A DNA stretch of 56,045 nucleotides from a virus. Location of the stretch: positions 1 to 56,045 of the IMG/VR virus record IMGVR_UViG_3300046454_000555; one strand, 5' to 3'. Every line of letters begins with the position of its first letter. The stretch's first letter is position 1. Both the position numbers and the translations under genes were made by a program. Of this stretch, positions 1-6,141 are shown one piece after another. The notes beneath the pieces are model-generated. The model did not search any database. It was given only the letters and a program-made list of their open reading frames with translations, and was not told the DNA's origin.

Positions 1-257
1 CGTGCCGCGCGCTGTCGATCCCGGACCTGCACCTCCATGACATGCGGCACGAGGGCACGTCGCGGCTCTTCGAGGAGGGCTACGAGATTCAGGAGGCGGC
101 GCTGGTGACCGGCCACAAGGACTGGCGCAACCTCAAGCGCTACACGAACCTGCGGCCGGAGGACCTGACTAAGCGGCAAGGGCCCGGCAAGCGTCGAGGT
201 GTTCCGCGACGTGCTGGTAGTCGGCCCAACGCTTCCCGCCATCCAGGTAGGTCTTGA
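1..257 (+). CDS. int: Tyrosine recombinase/integrase, C-terminal part (partial at window edge)
   Basis: This is the C-terminal end of a phage tyrosine integrase read in the frame starting at base 3. It contains the HDMRHEGTSRL box (the conserved H-x-x-R motif) and the ALVTGHKDWRNLKRYTNL box, with the second conserved His and the nucleophilic Tyr at the expected spacing. It is therefore the strand-exchange half of the enzyme. The N-terminal part of what looks like the same gene begins at 55258 and runs off the right end. The last 89 bases overlap the convergent excisionase-like gene, so the true protein end may include a non-conserved tail. The DNA-level reading is clear; joining the two halves is inference. 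Confidence 0.9.
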   Translation, partial: CRALSIPDLHLHDMRHEGTSRLFEEGYEIQEAALVTGHKDWRNLKRYTNLRPEDLTKRQGPGKRRGVPRRAGSRPNASRHPGRS

Positions 258-387
258 CCGGGAGCGTGCCGGCGCTGATCTGGTTGTAGAGCGCCCCCTT
301 CGTGATGCCGAGCACGTCGGCCAGTTGCTCGACGTTGAGCCGCAGGCCGTAGTGCTCGACGATGAAGGCTTGTGTGATGAGGCTCAC
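169..387 (-). CDS. Small HTH protein, candidate excisionase or PrtN/AlpA-like regulator
   Basis: A 72-residue protein if the GTG at 387 is used; a TTG at 417 would add 10 residues but would overlap the upstream gene. It has a helix-turn-helix-like core (LADVLGITKGALYNQISAG) followed by a basic wing-like stretch (KTYLDGGKRW) and a helix (VAEHLDACRAL). That layout resembles AlpA/excisionase and PrtN-type phage proteins. It is the last gene of the leftward operon and converges on the integrase, the usual place for a recombination directionality factor that would favour excision. The family assignment is by pattern only. It overlaps the integrase 3' end by 89 bases. Confidence 0.6.
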   Translation of the reverse strand: MSLITQAFIVEHYGLRLNVEQLADVLGITKGALYNQISAGTLPVKTYLDGGKRWADYQHVAEHLDACRALAA

Positions 388-394
388 GGCTCGC

Positions 395-571
395 TCACTT
401 CGGGGAATCCCCAGCAATAGCGCGATAGGCGGCGGTTCGCTCGGGATGCGGCCGAGGCAACTTCAGACTGCTCTGGCGCATGTTCACGCACCACTCGCCG
501 GCCTTCGCTCGGCAGTACGGGCACTGGACGCTGCCGACCCTGACACCGAACGGCGCCCATGGACTGCTCAT
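395..571 (-). CDS. Small phage zinc-binding protein
   Basis: A 58-residue ORF. It carries a CPYC pair, a later WC and a closing His (RPHPERTAAYR), the layout of the small phage zinc-binding domain proteins that read roughly C-P-x-C, G-x-x-C, ending in H-x-x-R. It is probably a nucleic-acid-binding accessory protein. The ATG at 571-569 overlaps the TGA (570-568) of the gene upstream as ATGA, which indicates translational coupling in the leftward operon. Function unknown beyond likely Zn binding. Confidence 0.65.
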   Translation of the reverse strand: MSSPWAPFGVRVGSVQCPYCRAKAGEWCVNMRQSSLKLPRPHPERTAAYRAIAGDSPK

Positions 572-1140
572 GGCTGGCTCCCTGCGCTCGGGATAGGAGA
601 GGCGAGGGCGCGGCGGGCGTATTCGTGCAACTGTTCGACAGTGAAAAGAGGATGGTCGATAGCAATGACCGATCCGATTTCAATCGGGCATACGTCTTTG
701 TGCTCGCGGTAGTAGCCAAACGGTTTTGGCAACTCGGGCAACTCAGCGAGCACCGGCTCTGTCATAGGCTGTGCTGCTGGCTCTGCTGCGAGGGCGGCGG
801 CATAGATGGAGCGAGCTTGGTCGCTCTTGACGAAGCAATCTAGCGTGTCGGCGATGACTTGGGCGAAGTCGTCGGCTTGCTCGTGATTCAGGGCGAAAAA
901 CGCTTTATGCGCGGCCAGATATGAGGCGTCGTCGTGGAAATGCTCACGGCGCTCGGGCCGCTCTGCTGGCCGGGCTTCGGGAGGGCGAGAGGCGCGCTCG
1001 ATGGCTCTGGAGAATGTGAGGATCAAGTTGGCATCTAAGTCTTGGCTGTAGCGCGTTGAGATAGGAAGCGTCTCGACTGCGATTGCGAGGATCTGTTCGT
1101 CTGTGAGCGCCTCGCGCCCCTGATTGGTGGCTTCAGTCAT
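568..1140 (-). CDS. Hypothetical phage protein, left early operon
   Basis: A 190-residue acidic protein with a good Shine-Dalgarno (AAAGGAAGG, 4-5 bases before the ATG). The C-terminal part (FGYYREHKD ... PLFTVEQLHEYARRAL) resembles the conserved tail of many small hypothetical proteins from phage early regions, where a 'display value then PLFT..QL..YA' segment recurs. No catalytic motif seen. It sits between the NinB gene and the zinc-binding mini gene and is coupled to the latter by an ATGA overlap. Function unknown. Confidence 0.7.
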   Translation of the reverse strand: MTEATNQGREALTDEQILAIAVETLPISTRYSQDLDANLILTFSRAIERASRPPEARPAERPERREHFHDDASYLAAHKAFFALNHEQADDFAQVIADTLDCFVKSDQARSIYAAALAAEPAAQPMTEPVLAELPELPKPFGYYREHKDVCPIEIGSVIAIDHPLFTVEQLHEYARRALASPIPSAGSQP

Positions 1141-1167
1141 GGCGTCCTTCCTTTGTTGGGAGCGCGG

Positions 1168-1185
1168 CCAGTCCGCAACGACTGG
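1168..1185. other. Hairpin in 121-bp intergenic stretch
   Basis: CCAGTC, a 6-base loop and GACTGG form a perfect 6-bp stem in the gap 1141-1261 between the NinB gene and the next gene. There is no T-run, so it is not an intrinsic terminator. It could slow transcription or shape the leader of the 568-1140 gene. The gap also contains a 34-codon GTG ORF on the minus strand that is not convincing. Confidence 0.35.
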
Positions 1186-1261
1186 CTATTGGCGGGCGGT
1201 AGAACAAGTCCCCAGCGATTAAAAGTGCCCACCTCACCCCGGCATCGGGGCCGCGCGTTGA

Positions 1262-1684
1262 TCATTTGGACTCGGGCAACTGAACCCCGAGCTCCGTTGA
1301 AACGTAAGCCTCGATCTTTTGCAGGTAGACCGCGAACGGCTTCACCTTCAGGTCGCGAGTGCTGCGAAGGCGTCGGATGATGGTCGGCCGCTTCTTGCCG
1401 GCGACCAGTTCCTTCTTGATCTCGTAGCCGAGAAACATCCGACGAAAGAGGTGGTGCCATGCCTCCTGCGTCCAGCGGTCCGGCGTCCTGGCCTGCTCAG
1501 AGACGGCGCCGAGCAGCGGCCCCCAGTAGTAGCGGTTCTGCTCGATCGAGCGCTGGTCCTCTGCCTCCCCGGCGGTGATCTGCACCGGCTTGCCGGCCAG
1601 GGTCAATTCCTTGCAGACGCGCCACGCCTCAGAGCAGGCGTCGTGCGCTGCCTGCGGGCTGGTGGCGATGACGTCCAGGCTCAT
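1262..1684 (-). CDS. ninB: NinB-like recombination mediator
   Basis: A 140-residue protein, the normal size for NinB (λ Orf), which helps load recombination proteins on single-stranded DNA. The family core is visible: RSIEQNRYYWGPLLGAVSEQ near the middle, then W-x-x-E-A-W-H-H-L-F and a basic C-terminal part. The ATG at 1684-1682 overlaps the stop of the exonuclease gene (ATGA). The exonuclease, Bet and NinB order makes this a λ Red-like module acting on phage DNA ends or replication intermediates. Confidence 0.88.
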   Translation of the reverse strand: MSLDVIATSPQAAHDACSEAWRVCKELTLAGKPVQITAGEAEDQRSIEQNRYYWGPLLGAVSEQARTPDRWTQEAWHHLFRRMFLGYEIKKELVAGKKRPTIIRRLRSTRDLKVKPFAVYLQKIEAYVSTELGVQLPESK

Positions 1685-2316
1685 GCGGCCACCGGCAGCG
1701 CGCGGATCTCGGACTCTTCGGCGCGGACCTCGTCCATGAAGGCGCGGACCATGAATTCGAGTTGCTTGATGTAGGCGTCGTCGCGAATGACGGTGCGCAC
1801 GACGAGCTGCAGGTGCTCCGGAAAATCCGGGTTGAAGCTCATGAAGTGGCACCACTCGCGCTCCGCGTTCCAGAGCTCGCCCTGGATCTGCGCGCGGTAC
1901 TCGGGCGGCACGTCCGGCCGGCGCAGGCACTCGAGGTGCATCGAAAGCTCGTGGCACTTGATCTCGATCAGCCCGTCGGCGTTGACCAGGCCATCGGGGC
2001 TGGCGCCGCATTCGATCTCGTCGTGCCGACAGAACCCGACCAGTTGGACGATGTTGCCGCTATGGACCTCGTAGGCCGCGCGCGCCAGCGGCTCGCGTTC
2101 CTTGCCCTGCTCCATCGCCTTCGACGTGTATCCCCCGGACACCGGGCGCCCGCTCAGGCGCTCGACGACGAGGCGCGCGCGGTAGTTGCGCCGGCCGACG
2201 GCCTCGGCCTTTTCCTTGCCCTTCGACAGGATGGTGGAGAACTCCGAAGCGGTCGCAATGCCGCCGCGGGCCGCGAACCACTCAGGCGAGCCCTGCTCGC
2301 AAGAGATGATCTTCAC
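1681..2316 (-). CDS. YqaJ/λ-type 5'-3' exonuclease
   Basis: A 211-residue protein starting at GTG 2316, chosen because it overlaps the Bet stop as GTGA and begins directly at the conserved N-terminus (QGSPEWFAARGGIATASEF). It has the PD-(D/E)XK nuclease core: ASPDGLV, then LIEIKC, giving the D and E-x-K metal-binding residues. It would resect double-stranded ends to make 3' single-strand tails for Bet. Length and partner match the viral recombinase family. It is followed by NinB with a 4-bp overlap. Confidence 0.88.
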   Translation of the reverse strand: MKIISCEQGSPEWFAARGGIATASEFSTILSKGKEKAEAVGRRNYRARLVVERLSGRPVSGGYTSKAMEQGKEREPLARAAYEVHSGNIVQLVGFCRHDEIECGASPDGLVNADGLIEIKCHELSMHLECLRRPDVPPEYRAQIQGELWNAEREWCHFMSFNPDFPEHLQLVVRTVIRDDAYIKQLEFMVRAFMDEVRAEESEIRALPVAA

Positions 2317-3179
2317 GCCGGCTGCTCCACGATGTCGCCGAAGCTCGGCTCGGCCGGCTGCTCGACGATCTCGCCCGACTCGGCGTCGATGACGGTCGCC
2401 ACCTTGGCGGCTTCGGCCTTCTCGGTCCGCGACTTCAGGTCGGCCAGATGAGGGGCGAGCAGGTTGCGCTCGACCCCCTTGATGTCGTTCTTCCAGAACG
2501 CGGCGAAGGTATCCCGGCCACCGTCGGCGGCGGCGGTCGCCTTCGTCAGCAGTTCGGGCGGGCAGGCGGCCGGCGCCTCGACGTGGTCCTCGACATGCAG
2601 CGTCTTGCCTTCCATCTCGTCGGCGGTCGGCTGGCTGGCGATCTCGGGGAAGGCCTTGCGCAGCGCCTGCGCCTCGGCGCACTTGGCCAGTTGCCCATAG
2701 GGGCGCTTGAACCACATCGCGTTCGGGGCGATGCTTTTCTCCGGGCCACCCTTGACCGCGTAGTTCTCCTTCCAGAACTCGCGCGCGGTGAAGTCGACGA
2801 TCTCTCCGGTCACGAGCCGGCGCTTGACCGTCACCCGGGTCCACTGCGGATAGGTGATCTCAACCCCGCCGATCGCCTCGGTCACGTCGGGGCCGTGCTC
2901 TGCCTCGGTGATGCCGGCGCAGCCGGCGCGCGCCGCCAGCGTGCGATACAGACCAATGCCGGGCATCACGACGTCGCGCATCCGCTTGGCCTTGCCGTCC
3001 CACATCGGCACGATATGCACCGGCTTTTGCATCGGGTCGAATCCGCCGGCCTCGCAGTAGCCGAGGACGAGCTCGATCGACTCGGCCGACGCGCCAGGGT
3101 AGAGCGAATTGCCCAGCACGCGGACCAGTTCATTGCGCGGCAGCGCCAGCGCGCCTTCGTGCTTCGTGATTGCGTTCAT
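2313..3179 (-). CDS. bet: Single-strand annealing recombinase, Bet/RecT family
   Basis: A 288-residue protein. The start at 3179 has a strong Shine-Dalgarno (GAGGAG, 6 bases upstream) and marks where the family homology starts. Core features of the phage Bet family are visible: LVLGYCEAGGFDPMQKPVHIVP, then VMPGIGLYRTLAARAGCAGI, an aromatic-basic segment (REFWKENYAVKG) and WFKRPYGQLAKCAEAQALRKAFPE. It would anneal strands exposed by the neighbouring exonuclease. The last 80 residues are a charged low-complexity tail (repeated EIVEQPAEPS-type) of the kind that binds SSB in related proteins. Confidence 0.9.
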   Translation of the reverse strand: MNAITKHEGALALPRNELVRVLGNSLYPGASAESIELVLGYCEAGGFDPMQKPVHIVPMWDGKAKRMRDVVMPGIGLYRTLAARAGCAGITEAEHGPDVTEAIGGVEITYPQWTRVTVKRRLVTGEIVDFTAREFWKENYAVKGGPEKSIAPNAMWFKRPYGQLAKCAEAQALRKAFPEIASQPTADEMEGKTLHVEDHVEAPAACPPELLTKATAAADGGRDTFAAFWKNDIKGVERNLLAPHLADLKSRTEKAEAAKVATVIDAESGEIVEQPAEPSFGDIVEQPA

Positions 3180-3313
3180 TGCGATCTCCTCAGGAGTGAA
3201 ACCAGCCACGCGCCGAGCGCGCGGAAGAAGCAGTGCCGCTCGGACTCGAAGTGGCTCGAGGTGTACGGGCCGAAGGCCTCGGAGAGGGTGCGCGGGAAAC
3301 GGTCGCGGGTCAT
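3176..3313 (-). CDS. 45-residue conserved-type phage mini protein
   Basis: A short ORF. It starts TRDRFPRTLSEAFGPYTSSH and ends with an amphipathic/hydrophobic stretch (ALGAWLVSLLRR). Its TGA overlaps the bet ATG, and its ATG overlaps the stop of the next gene upstream, so it sits inside an unbroken run of coupled genes. Short proteins starting R-F-P-R-T-L-x-E-A-F-G-P-Y are familiar from proteobacterial prophages; their function is not known to me. Confidence 0.65.
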   Translation of the reverse strand: MTRDRFPRTLSEAFGPYTSSHFESERHCFFRALGAWLVSLLRRSQ

Positions 3314-3585
3314 GGGTAGCCTCGCTCTTGCCGGTATTCCCACGCGGCCTCAGCGTCCTGTTCGGCCGCTCGCTTGACGAGGTCGTCCATGATTTCGTCA
3401 TCCCACTTGTCGAGAAGGCTCTCGGAGAAGTGGCGGGGGGCCAGCGCGGCCCCGTCAATGACAACCTCCTCAAGCTCGATGTAGGCCGGCGAACTCGGGT
3501 GGTCGCGACCGCCGTCTTCGCCGGGCTCGAAGGTGAAGCGAAGCACGGTGGGCACGCCGTCGAGGGTGGTTTTGTATTCGCTCAT
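3310..3585 (-). CDS. Hypothetical acidic protein
   Basis: A 91-residue protein starting at ATG 3585 behind GGGGAG. The longer in-frame start at 3606 lacks a ribosome site. It is acidic, with a possible small β-rich N-half (TLDGVPTVLRFTFEPGEDGG) and a helical C-half (DKWDDEIMDDLVKRAAEQDAE). No recognised family. Coupled on both sides by ATGA overlaps. Confidence 0.6.
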   Translation of the reverse strand: MSEYKTTLDGVPTVLRFTFEPGEDGGRDHPSSPAYIELEEVVIDGAALAPRHFSESLLDKWDDEIMDDLVKRAAEQDAEAAWEYRQERGYP

Positions 3586-3683
3586 CGTCCGCTCCCCAGA
3601 ATCCACGCCATCAGCCCGACCGCCACGATCACCAGGATCCCGATCGCGGCGTTCGCGGCGTCGTTGTCGGTGAAGCGGGGCAT
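3582..3683 (-). CDS. 33-residue single-span membrane peptide
   Basis: The peptide has a polar N-terminus (MPRFTDNDAAN) followed by one clear transmembrane helix (AIGILVIVAVGLMAWIL). Start and stop both overlap neighbours (TGATG and ATGA), which supports translation. It may act at the inner membrane; its role is unknown. Confidence 0.5.
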   Translation of the reverse strand: MPRFTDNDAANAAIGILVIVAVGLMAWILGSGR

Positions 3684-3940
3684 CACGAGCAGGCCTTGAT
3701 GAGCAGCGCGACCGAGGCCCAGAACGCGGCCAGGAAGAGGAACACCGGCCGCCACGTCTGCAGCGGCAGGGGCAACTCGGGCAGTTGGCACGCCTCGGGG
3801 CTGAAGCAGATGCCGCGGCCTTGATCGCAGGCGCCGCAGCAGGCGGGGAAGGTCTTCGGCTCCGGGAGCGGCCACGGCTGGCGGTGCATCTTCGTGGCCT
3901 GCTCGACGAGCGCGAGGTGGGTGGCGCGGTCGTTCTTCAT
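3683..3940 (-). CDS. Cys-rich protein with C-terminal membrane span
   Basis: An 85-residue protein whose ATG follows GGAGG. Six Cys lie in the middle, including CCGAC, GRGIC and PEAC, suggesting a metal site or disulfides. The C-terminus holds one hydrophobic helix (PVFLFLAAFWASVALLI) ending in KACS. It could be a membrane-tethered phage accessory protein. No family recognised. It lies between two coupled small genes. Confidence 0.55.
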   Translation of the reverse strand: MKNDRATHLALVEQATKMHRQPWPLPEPKTFPACCGACDQGRGICFSPEACQLPELPLPLQTWRPVFLFLAAFWASVALLIKACS

Positions 3941-4119
3941 GACGCCTCCGAGATGAGAATGATCTTCTCGACGTCCGAGACCAGCGACGCGCACAGCGCC
4001 CGGTGCTCGGGGTTGGGCAGGATCGAGCCCGCCGACTTCAGCGCGGCGTTGACCATCTTCAGGGTCTGCAGCAACTGCGCGTTCACTTGCGCGAGGTGCA
4101 TCAGCTTGGTGGCACTCAT
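3937..4119 (-). CDS. Small helical protein, unknown
   Basis: A 60-residue, mostly helical protein (HLAQVNAQLLQTLKMVNAALKSA). GAGG lies upstream of the ATG. The stop overlaps the next start as ATGA. No motif; possibly a small binding partner encoded in the early operon. Confidence 0.55.
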   Translation of the reverse strand: MSATKLMHLAQVNAQLLQTLKMVNAALKSAGSILPNPEHRALCASLVSDVEKIILISEAS

Positions 4120-4340
4120 TTGCTGTACCTCGCCAGAGTTGCGGCTGCGTGCTTGTCGGCCTCGCCGGCGGCAGTGCTCGCATCGGCAGTCGACTCCCTC
4201 GGCTCGAGGCCCCAGATCGCTTCCATGCGCTCGACCAGCGAATCGGTCGGGAGCAGCGGGCCGAAGCCGGTGATCGGGGTGCCAGTGAAGCGGCGGCGCG
4301 CGGCCTTGCGGGCGGCTTGCTTGAGGTAGCTACTCGGCAT
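4116..4340 (-). CDS. Small basic protein, unknown
   Basis: A 74-residue protein with a basic N-terminus (SSYLKQAARKAARRRFTG) and an acidic C-half. TAGGAG precedes the ATG. Coupled to the next gene by an overlap. The basic start could contact DNA, but nothing more specific can be said. Confidence 0.55.
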   Translation of the reverse strand: MPSSYLKQAARKAARRRFTGTPITGFGPLLPTDSLVERMEAIWGLEPRESTADASTAAGEADKHAAATLARYSK

Positions 4341-4349
4341 CTGCTACTC

Positions 4350-4628
4350 CTAGTAGTGGTGGCGCGAGCCAACGTAGTTGAAGTCGTTCAGCGCGCGTTC
4401 GGCGGCGGATTCACGCTTCTCTTCGCCCTCCATTCGCTCGGCTCGCCTCAGCGCGCGCTGGGCCGCGGCGTAGGTGCGAAAGATCGACACCTTTCCGCTG
4501 GCCGAGCGGATGAACTCGGGGCCGTCTTCGAGCGTGCGGACCACGCGAAAGAACAACTTGACCGGCTCACGCTCGATGCGCCATGCGCTGCGGAGGTGGA
4601 ACTCGGCGATTTCGCTTTCGGTTGTCAT
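4350..4628 (-). CDS. Hypothetical early protein
   Basis: A 92-residue protein with a GGAGG ribosome site. It has a β-type middle (VKLFFRVVRTLEDGPEFIRSASGKVSIFRTYAAAQRAL) and an Arg/Glu-rich helical end. No recognised domain. Ten bases separate it from the following gene, one of the few uncoupled junctions in this operon. Confidence 0.6.
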   Translation of the reverse strand: MTTESEIAEFHLRSAWRIEREPVKLFFRVVRTLEDGPEFIRSASGKVSIFRTYAAAQRALRRAERMEGEEKRESAAERALNDFNYVGSRHHY

Positions 4629-4639
4629 GCGGCCTCCGC

Positions 4640-4882
4640 TTAGGCGGCGAGGGGGTCTTCTTCCATCGCGCCCTCGGTCTTGTTCTCGATGGGCACCGAG
4701 ACGCTGCCGAAGGACCGGCTTAGTTCCTCAGCGATGCGCGACCGCACGTAGCGGTGCGCGTCCACGTTGGCGGGAAGGTTCTCGATGACCGAGAGATCGA
4801 CCGGCCTGATCTCGGGGTAGGTAGTGGCCTTGTCATGGATCACGACAGTGAAGGTGACCCGGTACTGCTTCGGCTTGTGCAT
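4640..4882 (-). CDS. First gene of the PL operon, hypothetical
   Basis: An 80-residue protein. The start at ATG 4882 is chosen because GAGGAGAG lies 6-8 bases upstream and because the predicted PL transcript begins near 4921, which rules out the longer start at 5011. It is a mixed α/β protein (YRVTFTVVIHDKATTYPEI). Being the promoter-proximal gene, it is expected to be made early. Function unknown. Confidence 0.65.
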   Translation of the reverse strand: MHKPKQYRVTFTVVIHDKATTYPEIRPVDLSVIENLPANVDAHRYVRSRIAEELSRSFGSVSVPIENKTEGAMEEDPLAA

Positions 4883-4927
4883 CTCTCTGCTCTCCTCGCC
4901 ACCGGGTATCGGCAGCGCATGGAGAGC

Positions 4928-4957
4928 ATTACACCATCCGGTGTCAGATGGTGTCAA
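4928..4957 (-). promoter_or_regulatory. Leftward early promoter PL
   Basis: On the minus strand: TTGACA (4957-4952), an 18-bp spacer and TGTAAT (4933-4928). Transcription should start near 4921 and run into the recombination operon. The layout is the same as the rightward promoter at 5755-5784, including the operators, which strongly supports both. Confidence 0.82.
4931..4944. promoter_or_regulatory. Operator OL1, overlapping the PL -10
   Basis: The minus-strand sequence ACACCGGATGGTGT is a near-perfect inverted repeat lying in the PL spacer and touching the -10 box. It matches ACACTGGATGATGT in the same place at PR (5768-5781). A repressor bound here would block RNA polymerase. Confidence 0.75.
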
Positions 4958-4970
4958 CACCGTTCGGTGT
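4957..4970. promoter_or_regulatory. Operator OL2, next to the PL -35
   Basis: ACACCGAACGGTGT on the minus strand is a perfect palindrome in its ACACCG/CGGTGT arms and abuts the TTGACA box. It starts exactly 26 bp before OL1, the same spacing as the pair at PR. A further weaker match (ACACCTTTCGGACA) overlaps it at 4968-4981. Confidence 0.75.
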
Positions 4971-5032
4971 CCGAAAGGTGTAACAGTTTCCCAACCGGCC
5001 GGCGCCGGCAATTCAGCGCAGGGGAGGGGTGG

Positions 5033-5287
5033 CTACTGGCCCGCCCTGACGCGGGCGCTCAGTTCGTCATCGAGCGCTGCGACCATGCCGCGCGCGAACG
5101 TCGGGTTCTGGTGCGCTATCCCGGCGGTGTCGACGATGAACGCGCGCTGGCGCAGCATCCCCACGTAGGCCAGTCCGACCACCTCGCCCTTCCTGGCCTG
5201 GGCCAGGAGTTGCCGCAGGCACTCCACCGTGTCGTGGCTGACGTTGTCGGGGACGAGGCGGAAGTGGGTGGGGGGTGTTCTCGTCAT
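5033..5287 (-). CDS. Conserved-type hypothetical, second gene of repressor operon
   Basis: An 84-residue protein whose ATG overlaps the repressor stop (ATGA). The body (TVECLRQLLAQARKGEVVGLAYVGMLRQRAFIVDTAGIAHQNP, then FARGMVAALDDEL) matches a small family often seen in proteobacterial genomes and prophages, without known function. Because it is co-transcribed with the repressor it would be made in the lysogen, so a maintenance or exclusion role is possible but unproven. Confidence 0.7.
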   Translation of the reverse strand: MTRTPPTHFRLVPDNVSHDTVECLRQLLAQARKGEVVGLAYVGMLRQRAFIVDTAGIAHQNPTFARGMVAALDDELSARVRAGQ

Positions 5288-5718
5288 TTCGTGATTCTTT
5301 TGGACTTTGCCGGGGTCTTGGCCGAACTGTCTTCGATGATCCTGCCGCGCGGGATGGTGGGTCTCAGCACGTCGGTCAGCCGCTCGCTCATCGCGGAGAT
5401 GACACGCTGCTGCTCCTCGGCGCCGCCGGCCTCGCCCAGTTGGCGAAAGATCGTCACCGCCTGCGCCTCGTACGGCGACAGGTCGCGAAACGGCGCGCTC
5501 GCCTGTTCCGCCTCGCGCCGGTCGAGCCAGCCCCGCGGCAGCCCCAGGTCGTCCTCGATCGAGCGCGCCGCCTTCTCGGCGAACGGCCGGCTGCCGTTGA
5601 GGAGCCCCTGCCAGTACGAGTAGCCCTTGGTCTCGACCCGCTCGGCGAGCTGGCGCGCGCTCAGCTTGAGCTTTTTCAGGTTGGCGACCCGGACGTCCTT
5701 CTCGGTGTTCTTGGCCAC
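5284..5718 (-). CDS. CI-type repressor, HTH only, no peptidase domain
   Basis: A 144-residue protein from GTG 5718, the first start downstream of the operator region. The N-terminal half is an XRE-like DNA-binding domain (LSARQLAERVETKGYSYWQGLLNGSRPFAEKAARSIEDDLGL). The C-terminal half is short and helical (YEAQAVTIFRQLGEAGGAEEQQRVISAMSERLTDVL) and may dimerise. There is no Ser/Lys S24 peptidase domain, so RecA-stimulated self-cleavage is not expected. It is divergent from the cro-like gene and lies between PL and PR, so it is the natural ligand of the 14-bp operators. A weak promoter for itself would overlap the PR operators, implying autoregulation. Confidence 0.8.
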   Translation of the reverse strand: MAKNTEKDVRVANLKKLKLSARQLAERVETKGYSYWQGLLNGSRPFAEKAARSIEDDLGLPRGWLDRREAEQASAPFRDLSPYEAQAVTIFRQLGEAGGAEEQQRVISAMSERLTDVLRPTIPRGRIIEDSSAKTPAKSKRITK

Positions 5719-5741
5719 GGCCTCAGTAGACTGCGCCGAAG

Positions 5742-5755
5742 ACACTGAGCGGTGT
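5742..5755. promoter_or_regulatory. Operator OR2, next to the PR -35
   Basis: ACACTGAGCGGTGT, the PR counterpart of OL2. It ends at the first base of the PR TTGACA box and lies 24 bp upstream of the repressor start codon, so it could control both promoters. Confidence 0.72.
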
Positions 5756-5784
5756 TGACAGGGGCCGACACTGGATGATGTAAT
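5755..5784 (+). promoter_or_regulatory. Rightward early promoter PR
   Basis: TTGACA (5755-5760), 18-bp spacer, TGTAAT (5779-5784). The predicted start of transcription falls at 5790-5792, that is on the ATG of the cro-like gene. It drives the replication and downstream genes. Confidence 0.82.
5768..5781. promoter_or_regulatory. Operator OR1, in the PR spacer and -10
   Basis: ACACTGGATGATGT, an imperfect inverted repeat starting 26 bp after OR2 and overlapping the -10 element. It matches OL1 at 12 of 14 positions. Confidence 0.68.
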
Positions 5785-5790
5785 CCAGCG

Positions 5791-6021
5791 ATGGACCTGA
5801 AAACCTTCCTGAAGACCTTCCCCGACGAAGACTCGCGCCTGACCTTCGCGGCCAAGTGCGAGACGAGCCTGGGGCACCTGCGAAACATCGGCTACGGGCT
5901 GCGGTCTTGCGCGCCTGTGATCGCCGTGGCGGTCGAGCGCGAGTCGGGGGGAAAGGTCACCCGCCAGGAACTGTGTCCAGCCGACTGGGTGAAGGTCTGG
6001 CCTGAATTGCAAGGCGCCTGA
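5791..6021 (+). CDS. Cro-like YdaS-family regulator
   Basis: A 76-residue protein of the YdaS/Cro type: helical N-terminus (LKTFLKTFPDEDSRLTFAAKCETSLGHLRNIGYGLR), then VIAVAVERESGGKVTRQELCPADW, the familiar 'ERaTgG.VtR.eLrPd.W' tail. It should compete with the repressor at the operators and commit the phage to lytic growth. There is no Shine-Dalgarno before the ATG and PR is predicted to start on the ATG, so the mRNA appears leaderless. It is the first gene of the rightward operon. Confidence 0.85.
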   Translation: MDLKTFLKTFPDEDSRLTFAAKCETSLGHLRNIGYGLRSCAPVIAVAVERESGGKVTRQELCPADWVKVWPELQGA

Positions 6022-6054
6022 GTTCATCGCTTCACCTCCCGCGATCCGACCTCA

Positions 6055-6141
6055 ATGATCTGCTGCAGAAGCGCCGCGACACACCTCCGCAGCATGAGCG
6101 CTACCGCCGCCTTGGCCCACGTTTCCGAGTTCATGCAATGA
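6055..6141 (+). CDS. Possible 28-residue leader peptide
   Basis: A short ORF in the 116-bp gap after cro. Its TGA overlaps the ATG of the next gene (ATGA), the junction style used throughout this operon. It has Cys near the start (ICCRS) and no family signal. A competing 36-codon ORF exists on the other strand. The gap shows no clear terminator. Confidence 0.25.
   Translation: MICCRSAATHLRSMSATAALAHVSEFMQ

Noticed and set aside
1137-1460. 107-codon ORF upstream of the NinB end
   Set aside because: Mostly an alternative frame of ninB; only 34 codons fall in free space and no ribosome site is evident.
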